Origin: Dyella_B sp035690825
Lineage (GTDB): Bacteria; Pseudomonadota; Gammaproteobacteria; Xanthomonadales; Rhodanobacteraceae
Assembly: GCF_051954575.1 (NCBI RefSeq)
Contig: NZ_JBQCHP010000124.1
Coordinates: forward strand, 1-64,000
Reading direction: 5' to 3'
Length of the DNA: 64,000 nucleotides
The position numbers and the translations under genes are program-made. The notes beneath the pieces were generated by a model. The model did no database searches. It was not told the origin of the DNA and saw only the letters and a list, made by a program, of their open reading frames with translations. Below, piece by piece: positions 1 through 7,682 of the stretch. Numbering within the stretch: the stretch's first letter is position 1; each line of letters opens with the position of its first letter.

Positions 1-363
1 TCACCCGCAGGTCTCACCATGCGTCATCAACTGCCGCACCTCGCATTCCACATTCCATTCATCCCCATGCACGCGCAGAAAGCGCTTGGTGATCTCCAGG
101 GCTTCTTCCCTGGATGCCGTTTCCAGCAAGGCATAGCCGCCGATCACTTCCTTGGCTTCGGTGAACGGGCCATCGACCACGCTCAGTTTGCCGCCGGACA
201 GCCGGATACGCGTGCCTTCGGCGGTGGGCGTGAGGCCGGCGGTGTTGATCAGTTTGCCTTCCCGGGTCAGCTCTTCCATCAGCGTGCCCATGTCGGCCAT
301 CAGCTTCGGGCTGGGCTGCAGGCCCGAGTTTTCGTCGATTCGTACTATCGATAGAAAGCGCAT
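1..363 (-). CDS. YciI-like (DGPF domain) protein
   Basis: A 120-residue protein of the YciI/DGPF family, small alpha-beta ferredoxin-like dimers of mostly unknown reaction. The family hallmark is visible near residues 64-68 (DGPF, in VDGPFTEAKE), followed by GGYALLE. The start MRFLSIVRIDE and the total length are typical of DGPF proteins. Many relatives are encoded beside ECF sigma factors, but such a partner would lie outside this window. The stop codon is the first three bases of the window, so the gene is complete. No signal peptide or membrane segment is visible. The family call is firm; the biochemical role is unknown. Confidence 0.85.
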   Translation of the reverse strand: MRFLSIVRIDENSGLQPSPKLMADMGTLMEELTREGKLINTAGLTPTAEGTRIRLSGGKLSVVDGPFTEAKEVIGGYALLETASREEALEITKRFLRVHGDEWNVECEVRQLMTHGETCG

Positions 364-673
364 TGTCGTATCTCCGCAAGTGAATGACAGAGCTGGGGAG
401 GCACGTCAAACCGGGCCATTTTCCCACTCCTGCCCGTGCGACGAACCAGGCTTGCGGAAATCGACATGGCTTTGGGCGATTCACTTTTCTGTTCCGTGGG
501 TATAACGGCCCGCCTGCCATTTTACTTTCGGCCAAGCCATATATTTCGCGCTCGCCGCCCCCGGCGAACGCCGGGACCCTGCAACTTTGTCGGCTGGGAT
601 GCAATCCCAGCTTTTCCTGCAAAGGCGATGCTGGGATTGGCATCCCAGCCTACAAGTCACCTTATCGTCGTCG
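364..673. other. intergenic region with a REP-like palindrome
   Basis: The stretch lies between the YciI-like gene and the end of the MHYT kinase gene. It carries one family C palindrome (590-652). Short open frames on both strands have no recognisable family features and I do not call them genes. Confidence 0.6.
590..652. repeat. REP-like palindromic repeat, family C, copy 1
   Basis: Two inverted half-elements face each other: GGCTGGGATGCAATCCCAGC on the left and GCTGGGATTGGCATCCCAGC on the right, separated by about 17 bp. A second copy lies at 52200-52270. Each half can form its own hairpin. The element sits just downstream of the kinase gene, so it could also slow or end transcription, but no T-run follows it. 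Confidence 0.75.
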
Positions 674-2416
674 CTACGCCGCCCGCGCACTACGCCTCAC
701 CGGAATCGTGACCGTAAACGTCGTCCCCTCACCTGCACGACTTTCAACCTCGATCCGCCCACGATGATGTTCGACAATGCCATGCGAGATCGACAGGCCC
801 AGCCCGGTACCCTGCCCTAGCGGCTTGGTGGTGAAGAACGGATCGAAGATTCTGCCGATGACTTCTTCGGCGATGCCCGCGCCCGAATCGGTGATGGAGA
901 CCGTGACGATATCGCCCCAGCAGGCGGTTCTTACAGTAATCGTGCCCTGCTCCTTGATGGCTTGCGACGCATTCACCAGCAGGTTCATGAACACCTGGTT
1001 GAGCTGGGCGGCGTTGCATTCGACCGGCGGCAGTTCGCCGTAGTCGCGGATCACATTGGCCTTGTACTTGATCTCGTTGTGCACCACATTCAAGGTGCTT
1101 TCCAGTCCGGCGTGCAGATCCGCCAACGCCCATTCCTCGCCACTGGGGCGGGAGAAATCGCGCAGGTCGCGCACGATCTGGCGTACGCGCATGGCGCCTT
1201 CGATCGACTCGTCGATCAGCATCATGATGTCGTTGCGCACGTAGTCCAGGTCGAGATCGCCCTCCATTTTTGCGACCGGCTTGAGCATTTCCGCGGCGGG
1301 CGTCCCGATGGCCGTTTCCTGGGCGACGATGACAGCCAGCAATTGCCGCACCCAATGTTTCAAGGTGTTGAGATTGGCGTTGACGAAGCTGACTGGGTTA
1401 TTGATTTCGTGCGCCACGCCGGCCGCCAGCTGACCGATCGAGGCCAGTTTTTCGGACTGCAGCAATTGCAGGTTCGCTTCTTCAAGCATATGGATCAGGC
1501 GATGCTGTTCTTCCTTTTCGATTTCCAGGCGCTGCTGCGCCGCCTTGCTCTGCTCGATCTCCTGTTCCATCCGCTTGCGCGTCTGTTCGAGGATGTAGGT
1601 GGTTTGCTCGTACTGGCGCAGCGCGCCTTCGAGTTCGCCCGTGCGCTTTTTCACCTGTTCTTCGAGTGCATCGTTTTTGCCGCGCAGGTACGCCGTGCGC
1701 GCGTCGAAGCGTGAGACCACCAATGTCGCGGTCAGGATGGTGGCCGTGAACAGCGCGATGGTGGCGCCCAGCCATGGCCCGCCGATACCGTTGAGGGTGG
1801 TGCAAATGGCGCCGCTCTGAAACTGCGCGGATGCCATGCCCGTATAGTGCATGCCGGCGATGGCAACACCCATCACGCCGGCCGCACCGATGCGCTTGAT
1901 GATCACGTGCGACTTGTCTTCCACGCTCAGGCGATGCACCAGCCATAGCGCGGTGGTCGAGGTCGCGATGGCGATGCCGACCGAGGCCACGAACAGCCAC
2001 GGGTCGTAGTCGATCGGCGGTTCCATCTGCAGCGCCGTCATGCCCACGTAGTGCATGCTGGCAATGCCCAGCCCCATCAGCACGCCACCCACCACGAGCC
2101 GCTCGCGCTTCAGTACCGGACGCGTGACCGCGTTGAGTGCAAAGTAAGAGACGAACATGGCGATCGCCAGCGACAGGAACGTGGCGCCAAAGTCATAGCC
2201 AAGCGGCACTGATACCGAAAAAGCGAGCATGCCGATGAAGTGCATGGCCCAGATGCCGATGCCCATGGACGCGGCGCCGGCGGCCAGCCAGCCGGAACGC
2301 AGGCGTGGACGGTCGATCAGCGAAATAAGGCTGCTCAAGTCCAGCGCGGTGTACGACGCCAGGGTGGCGATGGCGATCGAAAGCGCAACCAGCGGAAGAC
2401 TGTAGGTGCCGTTCAT
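674..2416 (-). CDS. MHYT-domain sensor histidine kinase
   Basis: A membrane histidine kinase of 580 residues. The N-terminal half is an MHYT sensor with about seven membrane helices and the repeated motifs MHFIGM, MHYVGM and MHYTGM, thought in this family to bind copper for sensing O2, CO or NO. A coiled coil (near residues 245-320) leads to HisKA with phospho-acceptor motif GVAHEINNP, then HATPase_c with NLLVNASQAI, DSGAGI and GQGTGLGLSI. The start at 2416 is chosen over the longer frame to 2458 because it follows GGAGAT by a good distance and begins the first membrane helix directly. It lies 25 bp downstream of the response-regulator gene and is probably co-transcribed with it. Confidence 0.9.
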   Translation of the reverse strand: MNGTYSLPLVALSIAIATLASYTALDLSSLISLIDRPRLRSGWLAAGAASMGIGIWAMHFIGMLAFSVSVPLGYDFGATFLSLAIAMFVSYFALNAVTRPVLKRERLVVGGVLMGLGIASMHYVGMTALQMEPPIDYDPWLFVASVGIAIATSTTALWLVHRLSVEDKSHVIIKRIGAAGVMGVAIAGMHYTGMASAQFQSGAICTTLNGIGGPWLGATIALFTATILTATLVVSRFDARTAYLRGKNDALEEQVKKRTGELEGALRQYEQTTYILEQTRKRMEQEIEQSKAAQQRLEIEKEEQHRLIHMLEEANLQLLQSEKLASIGQLAAGVAHEINNPVSFVNANLNTLKHWVRQLLAVIVAQETAIGTPAAEMLKPVAKMEGDLDLDYVRNDIMMLIDESIEGAMRVRQIVRDLRDFSRPSGEEWALADLHAGLESTLNVVHNEIKYKANVIRDYGELPPVECNAAQLNQVFMNLLVNASQAIKEQGTITVRTACWGDIVTVSITDSGAGIAEEVIGRIFDPFFTTKPLGQGTGLGLSISHGIVEHHRGRIEVESRAGEGTTFTVTIPVRRSARAA

Positions 2417-2441
2417 CGCGTGATCTCCGCCTGCGCGGCGC

Positions 2442-3857
2442 CTACCCGACTTGGGCAACGCGGTTGGCTTCGGCCGGCGGCACCTGGATCGAAATGACGA
2501 ACGGCGTGCTCTCCTGCGCCTCGTAACGCCGCACGACGGAGACCTGATAATCGGATACCACGCTTCCTTTCGTCATCAACAAAACGCCCCGGTTGGTGCG
2601 CAGATCGTCGGCGAGCGTCATGCCGGCCAGCAATTGCGCACTGGCGATTTGCATGTAGGGCATCGATCCGCCCAGTGCGGAAGGGTCTTCCAGCAATGCC
2701 AGGAATTGCTCCACCACCTGCGGGTCGTAACGCAGGCCAGCCTGCATCTTGATCAATTCGGCTGCCTGGCCGGCACGCATGCGCTCGCGCACGATCACAC
2801 CGCTTTGCAGGCCGGCATAGTCGCGCGCCACGGCGAGAATGCGCGAGCCGATCGGAATGCTTGCGCCCGACAGGCTGTCCGGCGTGCCGCGCCCGTTGAA
2901 GCGCTCGTATTGGTGTCGAATGATGTGCGCGACATGGTGCAGTTGTTCCACCGGCGTCAGCAGCATCTGCGCGCGCAGCGGATGCTGGTGGTACAGATGG
3001 CTTTCCGCCGGCGTCATGCGGTCGATGGACTTGTGCAGCAGTTCATCCGGCAGCGACAGCTTGCCGATGCCATGCAGGAGTCCGGCTACATAAAGATCCT
3101 GCGCGTCCAGGCCATCCATGCCGAGCGCCAGCCCAAGCTGTTTCGCCGACTCGCCCACGCGATGGGATTCGCCGCCCAGCGCGCCGCAGCGCAGCTCGAT
3201 CATGCTCGAGCAAACCTGCACCATGGTCAGGAAGTTGCGGCGCAAGTCTTTCTGCGCGTCCTCCAGGAACAGTACGGTCTGGCGGATCTCCTCGGTCCTG
3301 GACTTTACTTTCGCCTCCAGCGCGGTGTTGAACGATGCGAGCTGTTCGTTCTGCTGCTGCGTCAGCGTGAGCAGCCGCGCCGTTTCCTTGCGCAGCCGCT
3401 GCTGTTCCAGCGCCTGGCGGATGGTGAGCAGCAGGTCGTGCTCATCCCAGGGCTTGCTCAGGTAACGATAAATGCCGCCTTCGTTGATCGCCCGCACCAC
3501 CGATTCGATTTCCGAGTACCCGGTGAGCAGGATGCGCATGGTTTCCGGATACAGTGCCTGCGCCTGCGACAGCAGTTCCGCGCCGGACATGCCCGGCATG
3601 CGCATGTCCGAAATGATCAGATCCACCTCGTCGCTGGCCAGCAGCTCCAGTGCCGCGGCGCCGTTTTGCGCCACCAGCACGCGATAAGGCGCCATGGCCA
3701 GCAACCGCCTCAATGCGGAGAGGATGCCCGGTTCGTCGTCGACCACCAGCACGGTGGGTTTTCTTGACGCTTCATGATGCCCCGCGCAAGCAGGGGCCTG
3801 TGTGGATGCTTCCATCGCGGCAGACAAAATCTTTTCGTCTATAGGGTTCACAACCAT
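2442..3857 (-). CDS. response regulator with degenerate HD-GYP-type output domain
   Basis: Up to 471 residues: a receiver domain (about 35-150), a coiled coil (155-200) and an HD-type domain (about 210-400). The receiver has the acidic pair D40-D41, phospho-acceptor D84 (IISDMRMPGMSG) and K135. The layout matches RpfG-like cyclic-di-GMP phosphodiesterases, but metal-site motifs are altered: HDIGK is HGIGK (262-266), and the second block reads RHQYERFNGRGTP (314-326), losing HHE and GYP. Catalysis is therefore doubtful and a binding or scaffold role is more likely. GAGG sits only 2 nt before the ATG but 8 nt before an in-frame GTG at 3851, which may be the true start. It precedes the MHYT kinase gene. 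Confidence 0.85.
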   Translation of the reverse strand: MVVNPIDEKILSAAMEASTQAPACAGHHEASRKPTVLVVDDEPGILSALRRLLAMAPYRVLVAQNGAAALELLASDEVDLIISDMRMPGMSGAELLSQAQALYPETMRILLTGYSEIESVVRAINEGGIYRYLSKPWDEHDLLLTIRQALEQQRLRKETARLLTLTQQQNEQLASFNTALEAKVKSRTEEIRQTVLFLEDAQKDLRRNFLTMVQVCSSMIELRCGALGGESHRVGESAKQLGLALGMDGLDAQDLYVAGLLHGIGKLSLPDELLHKSIDRMTPAESHLYHQHPLRAQMLLTPVEQLHHVAHIIRHQYERFNGRGTPDSLSGASIPIGSRILAVARDYAGLQSGVIVRERMRAGQAAELIKMQAGLRYDPQVVEQFLALLEDPSALGGSMPYMQIASAQLLAGMTLADDLRTNRGVLLMTKGSVVSDYQVSVVRRYEAQESTPFVISIQVPPAEANRVAQVG

Positions 3858-3950
3858 CGCCTCATGCGTAGCTCGATGAGGTTATCGACGGTGCCTGGCG
3901 AACCCTTTAGCCCCGAAAAAAGCGGGACTGTTCGACACTGCATGCATTTC

Positions 3951-3967
3951 GTGAAAGTCACGTTCAC
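3951..3967. promoter_or_regulatory. 17-bp inverted repeat, possible operator
   Basis: GTGAAAGTCACGTTCAC is a near-perfect palindrome (7 of 8 pairs plus a central base). It lies 109 bp upstream of the beta-helix gene at 4076 and between two divergent genes. The spacing does not fit a CRP/Clp site (TGTGA-N6-TCACA). A dimeric repressor or activator site is an inference from symmetry only. Confidence 0.4.
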
Positions 3968-3987
3968 ATACTGTGAGCAGAAACAGC

Positions 3988-4037
3988 ATTTCACATTTGC
4001 GCTTTCACTGGTCCGTGCCGGATCGTAGCCCCGCTGT
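3988..4037 (+). promoter_or_regulatory. upstream block shared with the second beta-helix gene
   Basis: The core TTTCACATTTGCGCTTTCAC is followed by TGGTCCGTGCCGGATC and TAGCCCCGCTGT. Nearly the same series occurs, in the same order and orientation, upstream of the paralogue that starts at 20545. The match stops before the ribosome-binding site. The block may hold a shared promoter, activator site or 5' leader. It ends about 38 bp before the start codon. Confidence 0.6.
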
Positions 4038-4075
4038 AAAAAAACGCTGTACACAATCAAACCAGGGGGCAGTAC

Positions 4076-5248
4076 ATGAACATCACATCCGCGCCGAAAG
4101 GCGCGCTGGGGAACCGTGTTCCCCGCTTAAACACTCGCGGCAAAATTTTGACGGCCATCGCCGCTTCGTTGACGCTGGCCAGCGTAGCCGTGCCGGCATC
4201 CGCAACCAACTGGTGGACGACCACGCCGACCGTGTCGATCGGCACCACCGCGCTGAACGTGAAGAACTTCGGCGCCATGGGCAACGGCGTCACCGACGAC
4301 ACCGCCGCGATCCAGGCAGCCATCAACGCCCTGCCCGCCAGCGGCGGCACGGTCGTGGTGCCAAACGGCACGTACATGATCAACGCGCTCAAGGCGATCA
4401 ACCTGCGCTCGCACGTGCGTCTGTCGATGTGGGGCAGCGCGTACCTGAAGGCCATTGCGAACAGCGCCAGCCGCTACTGGGTGGTAAAGGCGTGGAACGT
4501 CAACAACGTCGAGATCGTCGGCGGCAACGTGGTCGGCGAACGCAACCAGCACGTGGGCACCACTGGCGAGTGGGGCTATGGCATCAACGTCTCCGGGTCT
4601 AGCAATGTCTACGTGCACGACATCCACGTCTCCGATTCCTGGGGTGACGGCCTGCTGGTGGGCGCGATCGGCTCGGGCACCTCGGCCGTGCTGTCGACCA
4701 ATGTCACGCTCAACCGCGTCACCTCCAGCAACAACCGCCGCCAGGGCCTGACCATCGCACCGGCCACCCAGGTGTACGTGGTGAACAGCAGCTTCAACGG
4801 TTCCAACGGCACCGCGCCGCAGTCCGGCATCGACATCGAACCGATGACGCAGGGCTCCACCCAGCACGTGCGCCTGGAGAACGTCACCGTGGCGAACAAC
4901 GCCGGCAGCGGCCTGGAAATTCGCGATTACGTGTCGGACGTGGTCCTGAACAAATTCACCTCGCAGAACAACAAGGGTTACGGCGTATATACCAACAGCC
5001 CCAATGGCCTGGTGATCAGCAACAGTACGCTGTCCCAGAACTGGCTGTTCGGCCTGGACATCGGCGGCACCACCAACAACGTGCAGTTGATCGGCAACAC
5101 CATCAACTGGAATGGCGATGCGTGGTTCTACAACAACAACGTGTCGATCTTCACCCCTGGCTGGGTGCCGCGCGACGTGACCATTTCGAGCACGGCCACG
5201 AACATTACGCAATCGAGCAACTTGATTTCGCCGCTGCGGACGAAGTGA
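4076..5248 (+). CDS. secreted right-handed beta-helix protein (pectate lyase superfamily)
   Basis: A 390-residue exported protein. A basic N-terminus and hydrophobic segment (ILTAIAASLTLASVAVPASA) form a signal peptide ending near residue 43. The mature part opens with the Pectate_lyase_3 signature VKNFGAMGNGVTDDTAAIQ and continues in Asn/Ser/Val/Gly-rich coils typical of parallel beta-helices (for example NVTLNRVTSSNN and ISNSTLSQN). Such proteins are polysaccharide lyases, hydrolases or epimerases; the exact reaction cannot be read from sequence. It is a paralogue of the gene at 19355-20545, sharing even the SAP(K/R)GA(L/Q)G leader. GGGGG precedes the ATG. A strong terminator follows at 5291. 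It is a single-gene unit. Confidence 0.85.
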   Translation: MNITSAPKGALGNRVPRLNTRGKILTAIAASLTLASVAVPASATNWWTTTPTVSIGTTALNVKNFGAMGNGVTDDTAAIQAAINALPASGGTVVVPNGTYMINALKAINLRSHVRLSMWGSAYLKAIANSASRYWVVKAWNVNNVEIVGGNVVGERNQHVGTTGEWGYGINVSGSSNVYVHDIHVSDSWGDGLLVGAIGSGTSAVLSTNVTLNRVTSSNNRRQGLTIAPATQVYVVNSSFNGSNGTAPQSGIDIEPMTQGSTQHVRLENVTVANNAGSGLEIRDYVSDVVLNKFTSQNNKGYGVYTNSPNGLVISNSTLSQNWLFGLDIGGTTNNVQLIGNTINWNGDAWFYNNNVSIFTPGWVPRDVTISSTATNITQSSNLISPLRTK

Positions 5249-5290
5249 TAGTGCAGGCCGGGATGACCGGCCCGGCGTCTTGAAACATCG

Positions 5291-5323
5291 AACCCTCTTC
5301 TTCGGAAGGGGGTTTCTTTTTTT
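5291..5323 (+). terminator. rho-independent terminator
   Basis: AACCCTCTTC, loop TTCG, then GAAGGGGGTT followed by a T-rich run (TTCTTTTTTT). It ends the beta-helix gene 43 bp upstream. Confidence 0.85.
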
Positions 5324-5335
5324 CAAGGACGGGGT

Positions 5336-5366
5336 GTTGGGTTACGCTTCGCCAACCCAACCTACG
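5336..5366. repeat. REP-like palindrome, family B (short form)
   Basis: GTTGGGTTACGCTTCGCCAA and the following CCAACCTACG form an imperfect hairpin of the GTAGGTTGGG type. It ends 18 bp before the response-regulator start and takes up the place where a promoter or ribosome-binding site would be expected. Confidence 0.6.
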
Positions 5367-5384
5367 CCTACCGCCCATTCGAGC

Positions 5385-6050
5385 ATGCCTCACGTACTAG
5401 TCATCGAAGACGACGAAATCACGGCGCGAGAAATTGCGCTGGAGCTGGCCGCGCACGGCATCAGCGCCGACCGCGTGCACAACGGCGACGAAGGCTTGCG
5501 CGCCGCGCAGGCGCCCCATTACGACGCGATCACCCTGGACCTGATGCTGCCGGGCATGGACGGCCTGAGCCTGGTGAAGCAATTGCGCGAGCGCGGCATC
5601 GCCACGCCGGTGCTGATGATCAGCGCGCTGGGAGACGTGGACGAACGGGTACGCGGCCTGCGCGCCGGCGGCGACGATTACCTCACCAAACCCTTCGCGC
5701 CGGACGAAATGGCCGCGCGCATCGAAGTGCTGCTGCGCCGCCAGCAACCCGCGCAGACCCGGTTGCGTGTGGGCGATCTCGAACTGGACCTGATCACGCA
5801 CGTGGCCCGCCGCGGCGGACGCGAGCTGTCGCTACTGCCCACCGAATATCGCCTGCTGGAATTCCTGATGCGCTACCCTGGCCAGGTACTGACCCGCGCG
5901 ATGATCTTCGAAAGCGTATGGGGCCTGCGCTTCGATCCGGGCACCAACCTGATCGACGTGCACATCGCACGCTTGCGTCGCAAGGTGGATACCGAGGGCG
6001 AGCCTTCCTTGATCCGCACCGTGCGCGGCTCGGGTTATCGGCTTGGATAG
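5385..6050 (+). CDS. OmpR-family response regulator
   Basis: A 221-residue regulator with an N-terminal receiver (acidic residues D9-D10, phospho-acceptor D52 in LDLMLPGMDG, K102 in YLTKPF) and a C-terminal winged helix (LLPTEYRLLEFLMRYPGQVL, then RLRRKVD and RTVRGSGYRLG). ATG 5385 was chosen because VLVIEDD begins right after it, as in relatives; there is no clear Shine-Dalgarno sequence. The partner kinase gene overlaps its last 8 bases. The pair is followed by an RND efflux operon, which it probably controls; that link is inferred from position only. Confidence 0.92.
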   Translation: MPHVLVIEDDEITAREIALELAAHGISADRVHNGDEGLRAAQAPHYDAITLDLMLPGMDGLSLVKQLRERGIATPVLMISALGDVDERVRGLRAGGDDYLTKPFAPDEMAARIEVLLRRQQPAQTRLRVGDLELDLITHVARRGGRELSLLPTEYRLLEFLMRYPGQVLTRAMIFESVWGLRFDPGTNLIDVHIARLRRKVDTEGEPSLIRTVRGSGYRLG

Positions 6051-7443
6051 CGCCACGGCCCGCCGCGAGCCGTCCCCGCACTGGCGCGCCACCACCTCGC
6101 GCCTGCTGCTGAGCTACGGCGTGTTCTTCGTGATCTGGGGCACCTTGCTGCTCGGCTCCATTTATTGGGAAACCACGCGCTACCTGGCCGAGCACACCGA
6201 CCGCGACCTCACCCACCAGATCGACCATCTGCGCCACGTCGACCGCGCCCATCTGGCCGCGATGCTCGACGATTACATCGCGCTGGAAGACACCAGCTAC
6301 AACGCCTGGGGCCTGTTCGATGCGCAGGGCCGTTGGATCAACGGCGACATCGTGCGCCTGCCGCCGGCGCTGAAGATCGGCGGCGGCCCCATCCGCATCG
6401 AAGCGCGCGACATCATCCGCCAGCAGGCGCTGCCCAATATTGGCCAGTTGCACTTGATCGCCGCGCATCTGGACGACGGCAACGTGCTGGCGCTGGCGCA
6501 TACCACCGGCGTCACCGCGCACGTCGGCAGCATCATCAAGCATGCCTTGTGGTGGGGTTTGTCGTTCACCCTGGTACCCGGTTTGATCGGTGGCTTGATT
6601 CTCAATATAGGGCCGCGACGCCGTATCCGGCAGATCAAGCTGGCCACGCAGGCGATCATGCATGGCGATCTGCGCAAGCGCCTGCCGGTCAGCAAGCGCG
6701 ACGACGAGGTGGATCGTCTGGCCGCGATCGTCAATGACATGCTCGCCCAGATCGAGCGGCTGATGGGCGAAGTGAAAGGGGTCTGCGACAACATCGCCCA
6801 CGACCTGCGCACGCCGCTGACGCGTTTGCGTTCGCAGCTTTATCGCGTGCAACAGCAGCTGGGCGAGGACGATCCGCACCAGGCGCTGGTCGAGCGCTGC
6901 GTGGCCGACATCGATGAAGTGCTGGGGCGTTTTCGCGCCTTGCTGCGTATTTCCGAGCTGGAAGATCGCCACCGGCGGGAAGGCTTTGTCGCCGTGGACC
7001 TCGGCCAAACACTGCAGCACGTGCATGAGCTGTATGCGCCGCTGGCCGAGGACAGACAGCAGCTGCTGGAGCTGCGCACCGAACCCGGGCTGATCGTGCA
7101 GGCCGATCCGGATCTATTGTTCGAGGCAATCGGGAACCTGGTCGCCAACGCAATCAAGTTCACGCCCGATGGCGGCAAGGTGACGATGAGCGCCACGCGC
7201 CTGGCGCCAGAGCGCGCGCGGATCGAAGTGGCCGACAGCGGGCCGGGGATTCCGGTGGAAGAGCGCCATGCCATATGGCAGCGGTTTTATCGCGGTGAAG
7301 GAAGTCGTGAGACCACCGGGCACGGGTTGGGGCTGAGCATCGTCGCGGCGATTGCGAAGTTGCATGATTTTGAATTGAGCATTGACGGCGGTGAAGACGG
7401 AACGCGCATCGGGATGGCGTGCGCGGTCAGTCCACTCCCGTAA
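6043..7443 (+). CDS. two-component sensor histidine kinase (EnvZ/QseC-like layout)
   Basis: A 466-residue membrane kinase. One membrane helix near residues 22-42 and another near 166-190 flank a periplasmic sensor of about 120 residues. HAMP follows, then HisKA with H253 (NIAHDLRTPLTRL), and HATPase_c with NLVANAIKF, DSGPGIP and GHGLGLSIV. The frame opens with TTG at 6043, overlapping the regulator stop codon; no ATG lies before the first membrane helix, so a coupled TTG start is the best choice. It is the partner of the OmpR-type regulator just upstream. The signal it senses is unknown. Confidence 0.9.
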   Translation: MDSATARREPSPHWRATTSRLLLSYGVFFVIWGTLLLGSIYWETTRYLAEHTDRDLTHQIDHLRHVDRAHLAAMLDDYIALEDTSYNAWGLFDAQGRWINGDIVRLPPALKIGGGPIRIEARDIIRQQALPNIGQLHLIAAHLDDGNVLALAHTTGVTAHVGSIIKHALWWGLSFTLVPGLIGGLILNIGPRRRIRQIKLATQAIMHGDLRKRLPVSKRDDEVDRLAAIVNDMLAQIERLMGEVKGVCDNIAHDLRTPLTRLRSQLYRVQQQLGEDDPHQALVERCVADIDEVLGRFRALLRISELEDRHRREGFVAVDLGQTLQHVHELYAPLAEDRQQLLELRTEPGLIVQADPDLLFEAIGNLVANAIKFTPDGGKVTMSATRLAPERARIEVADSGPGIPVEERHAIWQRFYRGEGSRETTGHGLGLSIVAAIAKLHDFELSIDGGEDGTRIGMACAVSPLP

Positions 7444-7547
7444 TGCATGGCGATGTTGGGGTTCGCACCCTGGTATATCCTCGCGTTTTTCGTTTACGCG
7501 CACACGTGCCCAGATGCCGTCATTCCGGCGAAGACCGCAATGACGGT
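7444..7547. repeat. degenerate REP-like palindromes (families B and A)
   Basis: GATGTTGGGGTTCGCACCCT (family B half) lies directly after the kinase stop codon, and CGTCATTCCGGCGAAGACCG (family A half) follows at 7517. They are fragments of the repeats found at many other junctions here. Confidence 0.55.
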
Positions 7548-7682
7548 GGCGTGCCGTGGAGGCATCGGCAATTCCCGCCTCCTGCCCAACATGAAAAAAT
7601 CTTCATCCCCCCGAAAGGCAACACCCCCGGCCCATCGCGAATAATGCCGCCCATCGTTGGCTTGTATCGATGGAAATGCCGC

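Noticed and set aside
3951..3995. A CRP/Clp site upstream of the first beta-helix gene
   Set aside because: TGTGA and TCACA are 14 bp apart, not 6, so the half-sites cannot form a normal CRP site.
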